35,175 nt of DNA from Cloacibacterium sp. (lineage in GTDB: Bacteria; Bacteroidota; Bacteroidia; Flavobacteriales; Weeksellaceae): assembly GCA_017995195.1 (NCBI GenBank), contig JAGOJI010000012.1, positions 1-35,175 on the forward strand, given 5' to 3'. The notes beneath the pieces were generated by a model that was given only the letters and a program-made list of their open reading frames with translations, did not search any database and was not told the DNA's origin. Positions 1-9,899 of the stretch are shown in pieces. Each line of letters starts with the position of its first letter. Position 1 is the stretch's first letter. The position numbers were made by a program, and so were the translations under genes.

Positions 1-909
1 GCTTTAGACAAAGCCATAAAACCAAGAATCCATACGGGAATTGGCACTTCGGAATCGCATATTAAGTACAAGTTTAATTCATCTCAAGATGAAATCATCA
101 ATCGTGCAGCAGAAGCAGTCGCCTATGCCAAAACCTTTGTAGACGATGTAGAATTTTATGCCGAAGATGCCGGAAGAACAGATAATGAATTTTTGGCAAG
201 AGTGTGTAGCGAAGTCATTAAAGCAGGGGCTACCGTTTTGAACATTCCGGACACTACGGGCTATTGCCTTCCGGAAGATTATGGCTATAAGATGAAATAC
301 TTGAAAGAAAATGTTATTGATATTCATAAAGCCATACTTTCTTGCCATTGTCACAACGATTTGGGCTTGGCAACTGCCAACGCCATTATGGGCGTAAAAA
401 ATGGAGCAAGACAGGTAGAATGCACCATCAACGGAATTGGAGAAAGAGCCGGAAATACCGCTATGGAGGAAGTGGTGATGATTTTCAAACAACATCCTTA
501 TTTGAACTTTGAAACCAATATCAATACGAAAATGTTAACGGAAATGAGCCAATTGGTGTGTGAGAGTATGGGAATGATGGTACAACCCAACAAAGCCATT
601 GTGGGTTCCAATGCATTTGCACACAGTTCGGGAATTCATCAAGATGGTGTCATTAAAAACCGTGAAACTTACGAAATTATTGATCCCGCAGATGTAGGCA
701 TCAATGAATCTTCTATTATTTTAACGGCGAGAAGCGGTCGTTCCGCCTTAGCCTATCGTTTCAAGAAAATAGGATTTGATATAACCAAAGACGATTTAGA
801 CTATTTGTATCGCGAATTTTTAGCAATTGCAGATCAAAAGAAAGAAATCGTGGATAACGATTTAAGTTTACTCTTAATGAACTATAGTACAAGAGCAAAA
901 GCAATATAA
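1..909 (+). CDS. leuA: 2-isopropylmalate synthase, short form (5' end outside window)
   Basis: It condenses acetyl-CoA with 2-oxoisovalerate, the first committed step of leucine synthesis. The frame is open from base 1, so the N-terminus is missing; 302 residues are visible. The DRE-TIM metallolyase signatures are present: the metal-binding HCHNDLG motif (HxHND) and NGIGERAGN, followed by the HSSGIHQDG motif of the linker subdomain. The protein ends right after that subdomain and lacks the roughly 120-residue C-terminal LeuA dimer/regulatory domain that binds leucine in enterobacterial LeuA, so feedback inhibition by leucine is not expected by the usual route. Short LeuA proteins of about 390 residues are, as far as I recall, usual in flavobacteria. 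Homocitrate or citramalate synthase would look similar, but the adjacent leuCDB settles the call. Confidence 0.93.
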   Translation, partial: ALDKAIKPRIHTGIGTSESHIKYKFNSSQDEIINRAAEAVAYAKTFVDDVEFYAEDAGRTDNEFLARVCSEVIKAGATVLNIPDTTGYCLPEDYGYKMKYLKENVIDIHKAILSCHCHNDLGLATANAIMGVKNGARQVECTINGIGERAGNTAMEEVVMIFKQHPYLNFETNINTKMLTEMSQLVCESMGMMVQPNKAIVGSNAFAHSSGIHQDGVIKNRETYEIIDPADVGINESSIILTARSGRSALAYRFKKIGFDITKDDLDYLYREFLAIADQKKEIVDNDLSLLLMNYSTRAKAI

Positions 910-932
910 ACAACACAAATGATGAAAAGACT

Positions 933-1005
933 TTTCAGTTCGGGCAAAAAATAGCAGATATTAGACTAATAACTTAAAACTAATAACCAAACGTCCGAAC
1001 TGAAA
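933..1005. repeat. 11-bp perfect inverted repeat with 51-nt loop between leuA and leuC
   Basis: TTTCAGTTCGG at 933-943 is perfectly complementary to CCGAACTGAAA at 995-1005. The 51-nt loop contains two imperfect copies of an ACTAATAA word. It sits in the only sizeable gap (125 bp) inside the leucine operon. No T-tract follows, so it is not a standard terminator; it could stabilise mRNA ends, attenuate expression, or be a remnant of an intergenic repeat. Confidence 0.5.
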
Positions 1006-1034
1006 TTTTATTACAATGAAGAATCACTAAAGAA

Positions 1035-2411
1035 ATGAATAAAAAAGGAAAAACACTTTTCGACAAGGTATGGGACGCTCATGTGGTAAAAAGCATCGAA
1101 AATGGACCACAGATTATTTACATAGACCGACATTTAATCCACGAAGTAACCAGCCCGCAAGCCTTTGCAGAACTGGAACAGAGAAACATACCGGTGTTCC
1201 GTCCACAAAACATCGTAGCTACTGCCGATCATAATGTACCTACCAAAAATCAACATTTACCGATTAAAGACCAATTGTCCAAAACTCAATTAGATCAATT
1301 GGAAAAAAACTGTCAAAAAAATAATATTTTATATTATGGTTTAGGGCATGAAAATCAAGGGATTGTACATATTATTTCGCCCGAATTAGGCTTTACCCAA
1401 CCGGGAATGAGCATTGTATGTGGGGATAGCCATACTTCTACACATGGTGCGTTCGGAGCCATTGCATTTGGGATTGGGACAAGTCAGGTAGCACAAGTGT
1501 TTGCCAGCCAATGTTTGTTGATGAACAAGCCGAAATCTATGCGGATTACCGTTAATGGAAAATTGAACGAAAATGTTTTGCCAAAAGATGTGATTCTCTA
1601 TATTATCTCGAAAATAGGAACGGACGCCGGCACAGGATATTTCTGCGAATATGCAGGAAATATATTTGAAGAAATGAGTATGGAAGGGCGAATGACAGTA
1701 TGCAATATGAGCATAGAAATGGGTGCAAGGGGTGGCATGATTGCACCTGATGAAACTACTTTTGCTTATATCAAAGGAAAAAAATATGCCCCTACGGGTA
1801 AAGAATTAGAAAAACGAATTGCCTATTGGAAAACTTTGGTTTCCGATGAAAATGCCGTTTTCGATTGCGAATATTCCTTCAATGCGGAGGATATTTACCC
1901 TATGGTTACTTACGGAACTAATCCGGGAATGGGAATAACCATTAAGGACAACATTCCTTCGCCAAAATCTCAATCCGAAGAAAAAGCATTGGAGTATATG
2001 GGGTTAGAGGCAGGACAATCTTTGAAGGATATTCCCATCAACTATATTTTCATTGGCAGTTGTACCAATGCCAGAATTGAAGATTTTCGCGTAGCAGCCT
2101 CTTATATTAAAGGAAAACAAAAAGCAGAAAATATTAATGCATTGATAGTTCCCGGGTCACAATTGGTAGCCAAACAAATTCGAGAAGAAGGTCTGGAAAA
2201 CATCTTTACCGAAGCAGGTTTTGAAATACGGCAGGCAGGTTGTTCGGCTTGTTTAGCTATGAATGAAGATAAAATCCCTGCGGGAGAATATTGCATATCT
2301 ACTTCCAACCGAAATTTTGAAGGACGACAAGGACAAGGTGCAAGAACACTATTGGCAAGTCCTTTAACCGCCGCAATGGTTGCGGTAAACGGTAGAATTT
2401 CTAATTTTTAA
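1035..2411 (+). CDS. leuC: 3-isopropylmalate dehydratase large subunit
   Basis: Large subunit of isopropylmalate isomerase, which converts 2-isopropylmalate to 3-isopropylmalate with LeuD in the cytoplasm. At 458 residues it is close to the usual 465-470. The three cysteines that hold the 4Fe-4S cluster are visible: C343 in GSCTNAR and C403/C406 in [10 protein letters not shown]. Other aconitase-family landmarks include [20 protein letters not shown] and the conserved ends around [14 protein letters not shown]. The start ATG follows the leuA stop by 125 bp with an inverted repeat between them; leuD follows 14 bp downstream, consistent with co-translation of the two subunits. Confidence 0.97.
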   Translation: MNKKGKTLFDKVWDAHVVKSIENGPQIIYIDRHLIHEVTSPQAFAELEQRNIPVFRPQNIVATADHNVPTKNQHLPIKDQLSKTQLDQLEKNCQKNNILYYGLGHENQGIVHIISPELGFTQPGMSIVCGDSHTSTHGAFGAIAFGIGTSQVAQVFASQCLLMNKPKSMRITVNGKLNENVLPKDVILYIISKIGTDAGTGYFCEYAGNIFEEMSMEGRMTVCNMSIEMGARGGMIAPDETTFAYIKGKKYAPTGKELEKRIAYWKTLVSDENAVFDCEYSFNAEDIYPMVTYGTNPGMGITIKDNIPSPKSQSEEKALEYMGLEAGQSLKDIPINYIFIGSCTNARIEDFRVAASYIKGKQKAENINALIVPGSQLVAKQIREEGLENIFTEAGFEIRQAGCSACLAMNEDKIPAGEYCISTSNRNFEGRQGQGARTLLASPLTAAMVAVNGRISNF

Positions 2412-2425
2412 TCTGTAAAATTCAC

Positions 2426-3016
2426 ATGAAAAAATTAAATCAAATTACTTCTACGGCAGTTCCTATTCCTGCGGAGAATATTGATACCGACCAAATTATT
2501 CCTGCCAGATTTTTAAAAGTAATCGACAGAAAGGGATTTGGGGCGAATCTTTTTAGAGATTGGCGATATAAAAATGATAACGAAATCAACAAAGATTTTG
2601 TATTGAATAATCCTGTTTATTCGGGAGAAATTTTGGTGGCAGGAAATAACTTTGCTTGCGGAAGTAGCCGAGAGCATGCCGCATGGGCATTAACCGATTA
2701 TGGATTTAAGGTCGTAGTTTCCAGTTTTTTTGCTGATATTTTTAAAGGCAATGCTTTGAATAATGGATTGTTACCTATTCAGGTATCTGTAGCATATTTA
2801 CAAGATTTATTGAATACCATTAAAGAAACCCCAAAAACATTAATTTATATTAATGTAGAGAAACAAAGCATTGAATTTAACGAAAAAATGACTAACTTTG
2901 ACATTGATCCTTATAAAAAAATTTGTTTACTGAATGGGTATGATGATATTGACTATCTCATCAACAACAAAGCAGCCATAGAACAATACGAAAAAGAAAG
3001 AGAAATAGTTTATTAA
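2426..3016 (+). CDS. leuD: 3-isopropylmalate dehydratase small subunit
   Basis: Small (swivel-domain) subunit that completes the isopropylmalate isomerase with LeuC. The 196-residue length is typical. The N-terminal [13 protein letters not shown] and the [14 protein letters not shown] motif (substrate-recognition loop) are diagnostic for the LeuD family. It lies between leuC (14 bp upstream) and leuB (53 bp downstream) in the same direction, as expected for a leuACDB operon. Confidence 0.97.
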   Translation: MKKLNQITSTAVPIPAENIDTDQIIPARFLKVIDRKGFGANLFRDWRYKNDNEINKDFVLNNPVYSGEILVAGNNFACGSSREHAAWALTDYGFKVVVSSFFADIFKGNALNNGLLPIQVSVAYLQDLLNTIKETPKTLIYINVEKQSIEFNEKMTNFDIDPYKKICLLNGYDDIDYLINNKAAIEQYEKEREIVY

Positions 3017-3069
3017 TGATTGTATTATTCTGTACTTTATTCAGAATGATATAAAAAAAGCAGAAAAAA

Positions 3070-4191
3070 ATGGAAGGCAAAAAATTTAATATCGCAGTAT
3101 TATCGGGAGATGGAATTGGTCCGGAAGTAGTAACCCAAGCGATTAAGGTATTGGATACTATTGCAGAAATTTACGGACACACCTTCAACTATCACGAAGG
3201 GCTTATAGGTGCAAAAGCCATCTATGAAACCAGCAATCCCCTACCTAAAGAAACATTGGAAATTTGCAAAAATGCAGATGCCATTCTTTTTGGTTCTATT
3301 GGAGATCCTGCCTTTGACAACAATCCTGATGCTAAAGTTCGCCCGGAACAAGGTTTGCTAAAACTGAGAAAGGAACTTGGACTCTATGCGAATATTAGAC
3401 CTATAAAAGCCTATAACGCCATTGCAGATAACAGTCCACTCAAAAAAGAAATTTTTGAGAATACCGATATGGTGATTTATCGGGAATTAATTAGTGGGAT
3501 TTATTTCGGTGAAAAAGGCACTTCCGAAGACGGACAAAGTGCATATGATATTTGCTCTTACAATAAAGCAGAAATTGTAAAAATTGCTCATTTGGCGTTC
3601 CAAGCAGCCCAAAAGAGAAGAAAAAAAGTAACGGTAATAGACAAAGCCAATGTATTGGAAACCTCCAGACTTTGGAGAAAAACTTGTCAGGAAATCGCTT
3701 TGGAATATCCTGATGTTGCGATGGATTTTTTATTCATAGACAATGCAACCATGCAAATGATTTTGGACCCAAGAAGATTTGATGTGATTTTAACAGACAA
3801 TCTTTTCGGCGATATTATTTCTGATGAAGGTAGCGTTATTGGCGGCTCTATCGGATTGTTGCCTTCAGCTTCCGTAGGCGAAAATACGGCTTTGTTTGAG
3901 CCAATTCACGGGTCTTATCCTCAGGCCAAAGGAAAAAATATTGCCAATCCTATTGCATCTATTTTAAGTGCTGCTATGATGTTGGAGCATTTAGGACTTC
4001 AAGAAGAATCTGAGAGAGTGTACGATGCTGTAGAGCAAAGTATTTCTTTAGGAATTGTAACAGCAGACCTTAATCCTAAAAAAAATTACTCCACCAGTGA
4101 AGTGGGCGAATATATTGCTCATTATCTAAAAAGAGATATTTGTTTCCTCAATTACGACAATATAGAACTGGGAAAATCCACAATTGTGTGA
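3070..4191 (+). CDS. leuB: 3-isopropylmalate dehydrogenase
   Basis: NAD-dependent oxidative decarboxylation of 3-isopropylmalate to 2-oxoisocaproate, the third step of the leucine pathway. The 373-residue protein begins with the beta-strand/loop LSGDGIGPEVV and carries the family's DNLFGDIISDEGS metal/substrate motif (Asp residues binding Mg or Mn) and the NAD-site block GSIGLLPSAS...ALFEPIHGSYP. Isocitrate dehydrogenase and tartrate dehydrogenase are related, but the operon context supports LeuB. It is the last gene of the operon; no clear hairpin terminator is visible in the 163 bp that follow. Confidence 0.96.
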   Translation: MEGKKFNIAVLSGDGIGPEVVTQAIKVLDTIAEIYGHTFNYHEGLIGAKAIYETSNPLPKETLEICKNADAILFGSIGDPAFDNNPDAKVRPEQGLLKLRKELGLYANIRPIKAYNAIADNSPLKKEIFENTDMVIYRELISGIYFGEKGTSEDGQSAYDICSYNKAEIVKIAHLAFQAAQKRRKKVTVIDKANVLETSRLWRKTCQEIALEYPDVAMDFLFIDNATMQMILDPRRFDVILTDNLFGDIISDEGSVIGGSIGLLPSASVGENTALFEPIHGSYPQAKGKNIANPIASILSAAMMLEHLGLQEESERVYDAVEQSISLGIVTADLNPKKNYSTSEVGEYIAHYLKRDICFLNYDNIELGKSTIV

Positions 4192-4206
4192 TCGCGTGAA
4201 ATTTTG

Positions 4207-4224
4207 TAAAGTCGTTGGACGTAA
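4207..4224 (+). repeat. Intergenic word shared with 33195-33212
   Basis: TAAAGTCGTTGGACGTAA here matches TAAAGTCGTAGGTCGTAA at 33195-33212 in 16 of 18 positions, both in non-coding DNA and on the same strand. It resembles a dispersed intergenic repeat. Function unknown. Confidence 0.4.
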
Positions 4225-4304
4225 ACTATAAACTGCTTTACATCATCACTTCACCCCCCAACACATTTACCCACAACGCACAACACAAATTTAACAACCT
4301 AAGG

Positions 4305-4337
4305 TTTAGGAAAATCTTTTAAAAAACCTTAATTTCG
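4305..4337 (+). promoter_or_regulatory. Possible promoter of the glycosyltransferase/kdsA operon
   Basis: TTTA at 4305-4308, a 21-nt spacer, then TAATTTCG at 4330-4337, close to the Bacteroidota TTTG/TAnnTTTG pattern, 17 nt before the ATG at 4355. One mismatch in each box, so this is tentative. Confidence 0.35.
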
Positions 4338-4354
4338 CAGAAATTGTTTTTTTA

Positions 4355-7300
4355 ATGAAAGATTGGACCTTCAAAAAGTGGAACACCGTTTTAGGGTGGG
4401 TAGTTTTTTCCGTTGCATTCGTCACTTATTTATCAACCATAGAGAAGAAATTCAGTTTTTGGGATACAGGTGAGTATATTTCGTCTGCCGTAAAACTGGA
4501 AGTTACCCACGCTCCCGGTGCGGCATTGTTTCAGTTGGTGGGAGCTGTGGCAGCCATTTTAGGATTTGGGAACGGAGCCTATTATTCGTTAATCATCAAT
4601 GCCATGTCGGCACTTTTCAGTGCATTTACCATACTGTTTTTGTTTTGGACCATTACCCATTTGGTTCGAAAGCTCCTCAACAAAAAATTTGAAAATATCG
4701 ATTATAGCGACAAAATCACTATACTTTTTTCAGGAGTTATAGGTTCGTTGTGTTTTACTTTTTCGGATACTTTTTGGTATTCAGCAGTAGAAGGCGAGGT
4801 TTATTCCATGGCATCTATGTTTATTGCTCTGTTGGTATGGCTAATTACCAAGTGGGAAAATGAGTACAACAGTATTGATAATGAGAGGTGGCTTATTTTA
4901 ATTTTCTTTACGATAGGGCTTTCGGTAGGAGTTCATATGATGGTAATGTTGGCTTTGCCTGCTGTATGCCTTATGTATTATTTCAAAAATCATGAATTTA
5001 CCTGGAAAAATTTTGCAATTGCCAACGGTATTACCTTATTTATTCTCGCAGTAGTATTCAAAGGAATTTTCCCAATCATTATGACACTTTTTGGGAAAAG
5101 TGAAATCTTCTTTGTCAATGGAGTAGGCTTACCTTTCCATTCCGGAACTATTATTGCTTTTTTGGTACTCATTGCTACCTGTTATTTACTCATCAGCTTT
5201 TCACGAAAAACAAAAAAGAACCTCTACCAAACCGTTGCACTATCTATCGTTTACATGATTATTGGATTTTCGTGTTGGTTGGTAATCCCCATAAGAGCCA
5301 ATGCCAATCCTCCAATGAACCTCAACAACCCCGATACCGCTATCGGAATGTTAGACTATTATAACCGTGAACAATACGGAGATTGGCCTACTTCTTACGG
5401 ACAAAACTACACTGCTCATCTTGATGCCAACGGAATCGAAAAAAATGAAGACGGTAGTTTTAAAACCATTAACAAAGGGCATGTTTACGAAAAAAATGAA
5501 AAAACAGGTAAATACGATATTGTAGACGAAAGGTTCAACTACGTCTACAACAAAGACCATGTAAGCATTATGCCAAGAATGTTTAATGATGATAAAGATG
5601 TGATGTCCAACTATATTTCCATGTATGGAGCACCAGATTTTGAGTTCAACTATGCCAACGAAGATATAGCAGATAGCCCCGAAGCCAAAGAGGTTTTTGA
5701 AAAATTAAGACAAAAATTTGAAGACGGGAGTATTGGGGTTGATGATTATCTTCAAGCAAAGAGATATGATTTAATCAAAGTAAAGAAGCCTTCTTTAGCC
5801 CAAAACATGGATTATTTCTTCTCGTTTCAAAATGGGTATTATTTCGTACGATACCTCATGTGGAACTTCGTGGGGAGACAAAATGACTTAGAAGGTCATA
5901 GGGGAAATACCAATGGAAACTGGATAAGCGGAATCCCTGCAATTGATAATATGATGTGGGGCGACCAAAGCGATATGCCGGCAAAGTTCAAAAATGAAAG
6001 CACGGTTAAATTCTTTTTCCTACCTTTATTGTTGGGACTTATCGGATTTTTCTTCCAGCTCAACCGAGATTTCGGAAGATTCTATGCCATATTATCACTC
6101 TTTATACTTACCAGTATCGGGATTATATTCTATACCGGCGTGAAACCATTCGAACCGCGAGAGCGAGACTACGCTATGGTAGGCTCTTTCTATGCTTTTG
6201 CTATTTGGATTGGTTTAGGTGTAGCCGCTATTTTTAGTTTTTTACAAAAAAAGATAACTTCCCATACCGCCAATTGGGGAATAGGAATAGTGCTGATGGC
6301 TATTCCGCTAATGATGGGCTTTCAAAATTACACGCCACACGACCGAAGTGGCAGAAGCACCGCCTACGATTTTGCATATTCAACTCTAAAGTCTTTACCT
6401 AAAGACGATATTTTGTTCGTTTATGGAGACAACGACACCTACCCTATTTGGGCAATACAAGAAACAGAGCAATTCCGAGATGATGTAAAAGTGGTCAATT
6501 TTACGCTTCTGGCAACCCCTTGGAATATAGACCAAGTGAAGAGAAGAACTTACAATTCGCCACCTATTCCATCTGTTCTTACCCATGAAGAGTATAGAGA
6601 AGGCGTGAACGACCAAGTCTATCTTATGGATAAGGAAACTTGGGAAAATATTTTTGCTAACCTAAAAGAACAAGGTGCTCCTGAAACAGAAATGGCGAGT
6701 TTTAGAAAGTTTCTTACACAAGACTCCATGTCGCTAAAAGAAGCCATCAATTTCTTACGCACGAAGTCCGAAGATAAAAATACCATTCTCAAAATGCTTT
6801 TTGGGGAAGATAAATACGAAAAATTCAATTTTTTACCGGTTAATAAATTTACCTTACCGGTAAACAAAGAAAATGCAATAAAAGCCGGTATTATAAAACC
6901 ACAAGATGCAGCTTTGGCAGAAGATGTGGTAACCATTAATTACAAAAAGGCGAGTATGTTCAAAAGTGATCTTATCTTAATGGATATTTTGGCTCATTTT
7001 GATTGGAAACGCCCGATTAATTTCTCCGTTGGAGGCATCTATGACCCTGCAAATATTTTCTTTTTGGGAGATTATTTACAGTTCGATGGATTCAGTTACC
7101 GCTTAGTTCCTATAAAAACTCCCGAAAAAGAAGACGGAGAAATGGGAAGATTAGATGCCAATGACCTATACTCCATTGTTAAAAATTACAAATGGGGAAA
7201 TTTCAAAGATTTGAGTGTTCATATGGACGAAACCTGTATGCAAAACATTGTAAGTTATCGTTCTACGGCAAGCAGAGCTGCCGAAGCACTTGTTTTGAGT

Positions 7301-7840
7301 GGACAAAAAAGCAAGGCCTTGGAAGTATTGGATTTAGCCTCAAGAGAAATCCCTGTAGAGAAGTATAACGACCCTCGTTCTCTAAGTTCCATGGTATACG
7401 GCTACATTATAGCAGGCCAAGAACAGAAAGGGCTACAACTTGCAGAACAACTCAAAAAAGGAATCTTTACCGAGTATGATTATTATGCCAAACTAAGCCT
7501 TGAAGATCAACGCTTTGTAAGAAGACAAATGAATTCTCAGCCTTTACTCTACTCATTGGTAGTAGGTGCTGTAGCAGATGCTTACGAGAAAACAGGACAA
7601 AAAAACAAAGCCTACGACTACTTGGTAAGTTCTATAACGCCTATCGACAAGAGATTCAATACCTTTATTAAAGATTTGCAGCAGATGGGCAAAGAAAAGG
7701 CCTATAGAGAGTCTGAACAAGTCCAAAAGATAACACCTTTTTACCAATATCTTTTTGAGGTAATGAAACCCTACGACTCCACCTATGCCACAGAAAAAAC
7801 CAACCAAATTACTACTCAGATGATGAGGGTAACACAGTAA
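4355..7840 (+). CDS. DUF2723 polytopic membrane protein, putative GT-C glycosyltransferase
   Basis: A large inner-membrane protein of 1161 residues. The first transmembrane segment (about 12-29) is followed by FWDTGEYISSAVKLEVTHAPG: D37, E40 and H52-P54-G55 form the acidic/His-Pro-Gly luminal loop typical of DUF2723 and GT-C enzymes. About eight hydrophobic segments follow to residue 330, then a soluble stretch, a second membrane block near 550-660 including FEPRERDYA, and a soluble C-terminal part (about 960-1150) with helical TPR-like repeats. The family relates to eukaryotic TMEM260, reported as a protein O-mannosyltransferase, so transfer of a sugar from a lipid carrier to proteins or lipids in the periplasm is a reasonable inference. 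It heads an operon with a second GT-C-like protein and kdsA. Donor and acceptor cannot be read from the sequence. Confidence 0.85.
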   Translation: MKDWTFKKWNTVLGWVVFSVAFVTYLSTIEKKFSFWDTGEYISSAVKLEVTHAPGAALFQLVGAVAAILGFGNGAYYSLIINAMSALFSAFTILFLFWTITHLVRKLLNKKFENIDYSDKITILFSGVIGSLCFTFSDTFWYSAVEGEVYSMASMFIALLVWLITKWENEYNSIDNERWLILIFFTIGLSVGVHMMVMLALPAVCLMYYFKNHEFTWKNFAIANGITLFILAVVFKGIFPIIMTLFGKSEIFFVNGVGLPFHSGTIIAFLVLIATCYLLISFSRKTKKNLYQTVALSIVYMIIGFSCWLVIPIRANANPPMNLNNPDTAIGMLDYYNREQYGDWPTSYGQNYTAHLDANGIEKNEDGSFKTINKGHVYEKNEKTGKYDIVDERFNYVYNKDHVSIMPRMFNDDKDVMSNYISMYGAPDFEFNYANEDIADSPEAKEVFEKLRQKFEDGSIGVDDYLQAKRYDLIKVKKPSLAQNMDYFFSFQNGYYFVRYLMWNFVGRQNDLEGHRGNTNGNWISGIPAIDNMMWGDQSDMPAKFKNESTVKFFFLPLLLGLIGFFFQLNRDFGRFYAILSLFILTSIGIIFYTGVKPFEPRERDYAMVGSFYAFAIWIGLGVAAIFSFLQKKITSHTANWGIGIVLMAIPLMMGFQNYTPHDRSGRSTAYDFAYSTLKSLPKDDILFVYGDNDTYPIWAIQETEQFRDDVKVVNFTLLATPWNIDQVKRRTYNSPPIPSVLTHEEYREGVNDQVYLMDKETWENIFANLKEQGAPETEMASFRKFLTQDSMSLKEAINFLRTKSEDKNTILKMLFGEDKYEKFNFLPVNKFTLPVNKENAIKAGIIKPQDAALAEDVVTINYKKASMFKSDLILMDILAHFDWKRPINFSVGGIYDPANIFFLGDYLQFDGFSYRLVPIKTPEKEDGEMGRLDANDLYSIVKNYKWGNFKDLSVHMDETCMQNIVSYRSTASRAAEALVLSGQKSKALEVLDLASREIPVEKYNDPRSLSSMVYGYIIAGQEQKGLQLAEQLKKGIFTEYDYYAKLSLEDQRFVRRQMNSQPLLYSLVVGAVADAYEKTGQKNKAYDYLVSSITPIDKRFNTFIKDLQQMGKEKAYRESEQVQKITPFYQYLFEVMKPYDSTYATEKTNQITTQMMRVTQ

Positions 7841-7868
7841 CCAAGGCATTAAAATTAGAAAACAGGGA

Positions 7869-9350
7869 ATGAACTTGTATATAAAAAACAACAAAGTTGT
7901 ATGGTTTGCCGTAGTTTTTACCGTGTTGGTTAAATTGCTGTTTCTACTTACGCACCATATTCAGGAAGATGCTTTCATCACATGGCGTGTTGCCCAGAAT
8001 CTACTGGATTATGGCGTAATGGGTTTCAATGGCGATACCAAAATATCGGCATCTACTACACATTTGTATGTTGTTGTTTCTTATTTTTTTAATTTAATTT
8101 TTGGTAAAGAAAATTTTGTTATTCCGATACTTATTTTCAACTCTTTGCTGTTTACTATAGGAAGTTATTTTTTATCAAAACTCATCTTAAAAGATGCTTG
8201 GCAACAGGCTTTATTTATTTTTTTGTTCGGGATATTGCCTCCTTCCGTCAAAATATCTATTTTGGGAATGGAATACGGAATACTTTTTTTTCTGGAGATG
8301 AGTTTTCTATACTTAGGCTTTCATCAAAGAAAAAAATGGGCGTTATATGTATTTCCCACTCTCATTTTATTTACCCGGTTAGATACCGTAATATTTTTGG
8401 GAATTGTATTTTTGGTTGATGCCATTTGGACAAAAAAAATCAATTGGCATTATATTTTTGGTGGTATAATAGGTATTGCAGCACTATTGGCTTTCAATTG
8501 GTTTTATTTCGGAGAATTGGTAAACAATACCATTGTTGCCAAAAAAATAACCTACAACCAAAACTTTACACTGGCTCAAAATTTTGAATATTTCAAAATC
8601 AATTGGGGAAATTATTGGGGAATGCTAAAATTACCGAATCATTTCAATCCTCTTACACTCCTGTTGCTTGTTTTTGAGATGCTTTGTTTTGTTGCCATCG
8701 TTTCAAAAAAGCAGTCCCGAAACTTTTTTGTATGGATTATATTTTTGTTCGCTTGGGCAAAACAGATGATTTTCATTTCTCAGAAAAGTTATTTCGATTG
8801 GTACTATTGGGTTCCTCAGATTTTGTTGTTTTCTACTGTACTTATTTTTGTTTTAGAACAAAAAAAAATAGTTTGGACAGGGCTTCTCAGTGTTTTTTAT
8901 ATCCTTCCTATGTTAGGTTATCAAATTATTCATTCGGTAGCAACAGGAAATGGTGAATGGAATTACCGAAGAAACATCGGGCTTTTCTTACGAGACTACG
9001 AAAAAGATAAAAACCAATGGATTTTACTGGAGCCTGCCGGCTACATTCCTTATTTTTCGGGGCTTAAAACCATAGACGAGGTTGGTTTGGTAGACAAAAA
9101 AATCCAAGAAGAGATTATAAAAGACAAACCCAATTACTGGCTAAATACTGTAAAAAACCGAAAACCTAAATATCTTTTATCCTACAAAAACCTTTATTCG
9201 GAGAAAGATTCCCTGTATTACCAACAGCATTACAAATTATTGAGAGAGTTTAGAATTAAGAGTTATCTTGAACATGAAAATCATGTGATAAAAAAAATAT
9301 ACCGTCTCAAGCCTTCGGGAACAGATTATAATTTGTATGAAAGAAAATAA
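7869..9350 (+). CDS. Polytopic GT-C-like glycosyltransferase (AftB/ArnT type)
   Basis: Integral membrane protein of 493 residues with about ten hydrophobic segments and a soluble C-terminal domain after residue 370. After the first transmembrane helix it has EDAFITWRVAQNLLDYG (E33, D34), then a GFNGDTKISASTTHLYV block. This pattern (D/E-DAFI-x-R-x-A-N ... FN ... T-x-x-x-Y/L) is that of AftB-like and PMT-related GT-C glycosyltransferases that use polyprenyl-phosphate sugars. The gene starts 28 bp after the DUF2723 gene and overlaps the next gene by 14 bp, so it belongs to the same transcript. The specificity is unknown; a role in envelope polysaccharide or protein glycosylation is inferred. 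Confidence 0.72.
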   Translation: MNLYIKNNKVVWFAVVFTVLVKLLFLLTHHIQEDAFITWRVAQNLLDYGVMGFNGDTKISASTTHLYVVVSYFFNLIFGKENFVIPILIFNSLLFTIGSYFLSKLILKDAWQQALFIFLFGILPPSVKISILGMEYGILFFLEMSFLYLGFHQRKKWALYVFPTLILFTRLDTVIFLGIVFLVDAIWTKKINWHYIFGGIIGIAALLAFNWFYFGELVNNTIVAKKITYNQNFTLAQNFEYFKINWGNYWGMLKLPNHFNPLTLLLLVFEMLCFVAIVSKKQSRNFFVWIIFLFAWAKQMIFISQKSYFDWYYWVPQILLFSTVLIFVLEQKKIVWTGLLSVFYILPMLGYQIIHSVATGNGEWNYRRNIGLFLRDYEKDKNQWILLEPAGYIPYFSGLKTIDEVGLVDKKIQEEIIKDKPNYWLNTVKNRKPKYLLSYKNLYSEKDSLYYQQHYKLLREFRIKSYLEHENHVIKKIYRLKPSGTDYNLYERK

Positions 9351-9879
9351 TACCCCATACTGTGCTTTTCTTCGTGGAGTAAACGTGAAAGGAACCACTA
9401 TGAAAATGGCAGAAGTTTGTAGCGTTTTCGAAAAGGAAAACCTTCAGCCTGTTTCATCGATTCTGGCAACGGGGAATATATTGTTTCATTCGGATTTGAG
9501 TAGAGATATTTTAAAATCAAATCTGGAAAAAGCTATGTCGGAGCATTTTTCGTATGAAGCTCTTCTCTTCATTAAAAATAAAAATGAGATTGAGGAAATG
9601 TTGAAAAACAATCCCTTTTCGGCATCAGAACATCTACATCACTACGTTTTTGTTGCAGAAGAAAACACCGAAAAATTGCTTGCAGAAGAGTTTTTCAAAA
9701 CCCAACACTCTAAAAATGAAAGAGGAGAAATCATTGGGAAAAACTTTTATTGGCAAGTAGAAAAAGGAAACACCTTAAATACCGAATTTGGGAAAATATT
9801 AGGAAAAAGAAATTTAAAAAATCTATTTACCAGTAGAAACATCAATACCATAGAAAAAATTTTAAGTAAATTTGATTAA
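9337..9879 (+). CDS. DUF1697 domain protein
   Basis: A 180-residue soluble protein with the DUF1697 hallmarks: CAFLRGVNVKGTTMKMAEV near the N-terminus (residues 9-27, the family's ALLRGINVGG-N-x-x-M-x-x-L pattern) and LATGNILFHS (residues 43-52). The family has no established biochemical function that I know. Its ATG lies 14 bp inside the end of the upstream glycosyltransferase gene in another frame, which suggests translational coupling, and kdsA follows after 20 bp. The link to envelope genes may be only operonic. Confidence 0.85.
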   Translation: MKENNTPYCAFLRGVNVKGTTMKMAEVCSVFEKENLQPVSSILATGNILFHSDLSRDILKSNLEKAMSEHFSYEALLFIKNKNEIEEMLKNNPFSASEHLHHYVFVAEENTEKLLAEEFFKTQHSKNERGEIIGKNFYWQVEKGNTLNTEFGKILGKRNLKNLFTSRNINTIEKILSKFD

Positions 9880-9899
9880 TTAATACCAACACTAAAAAA

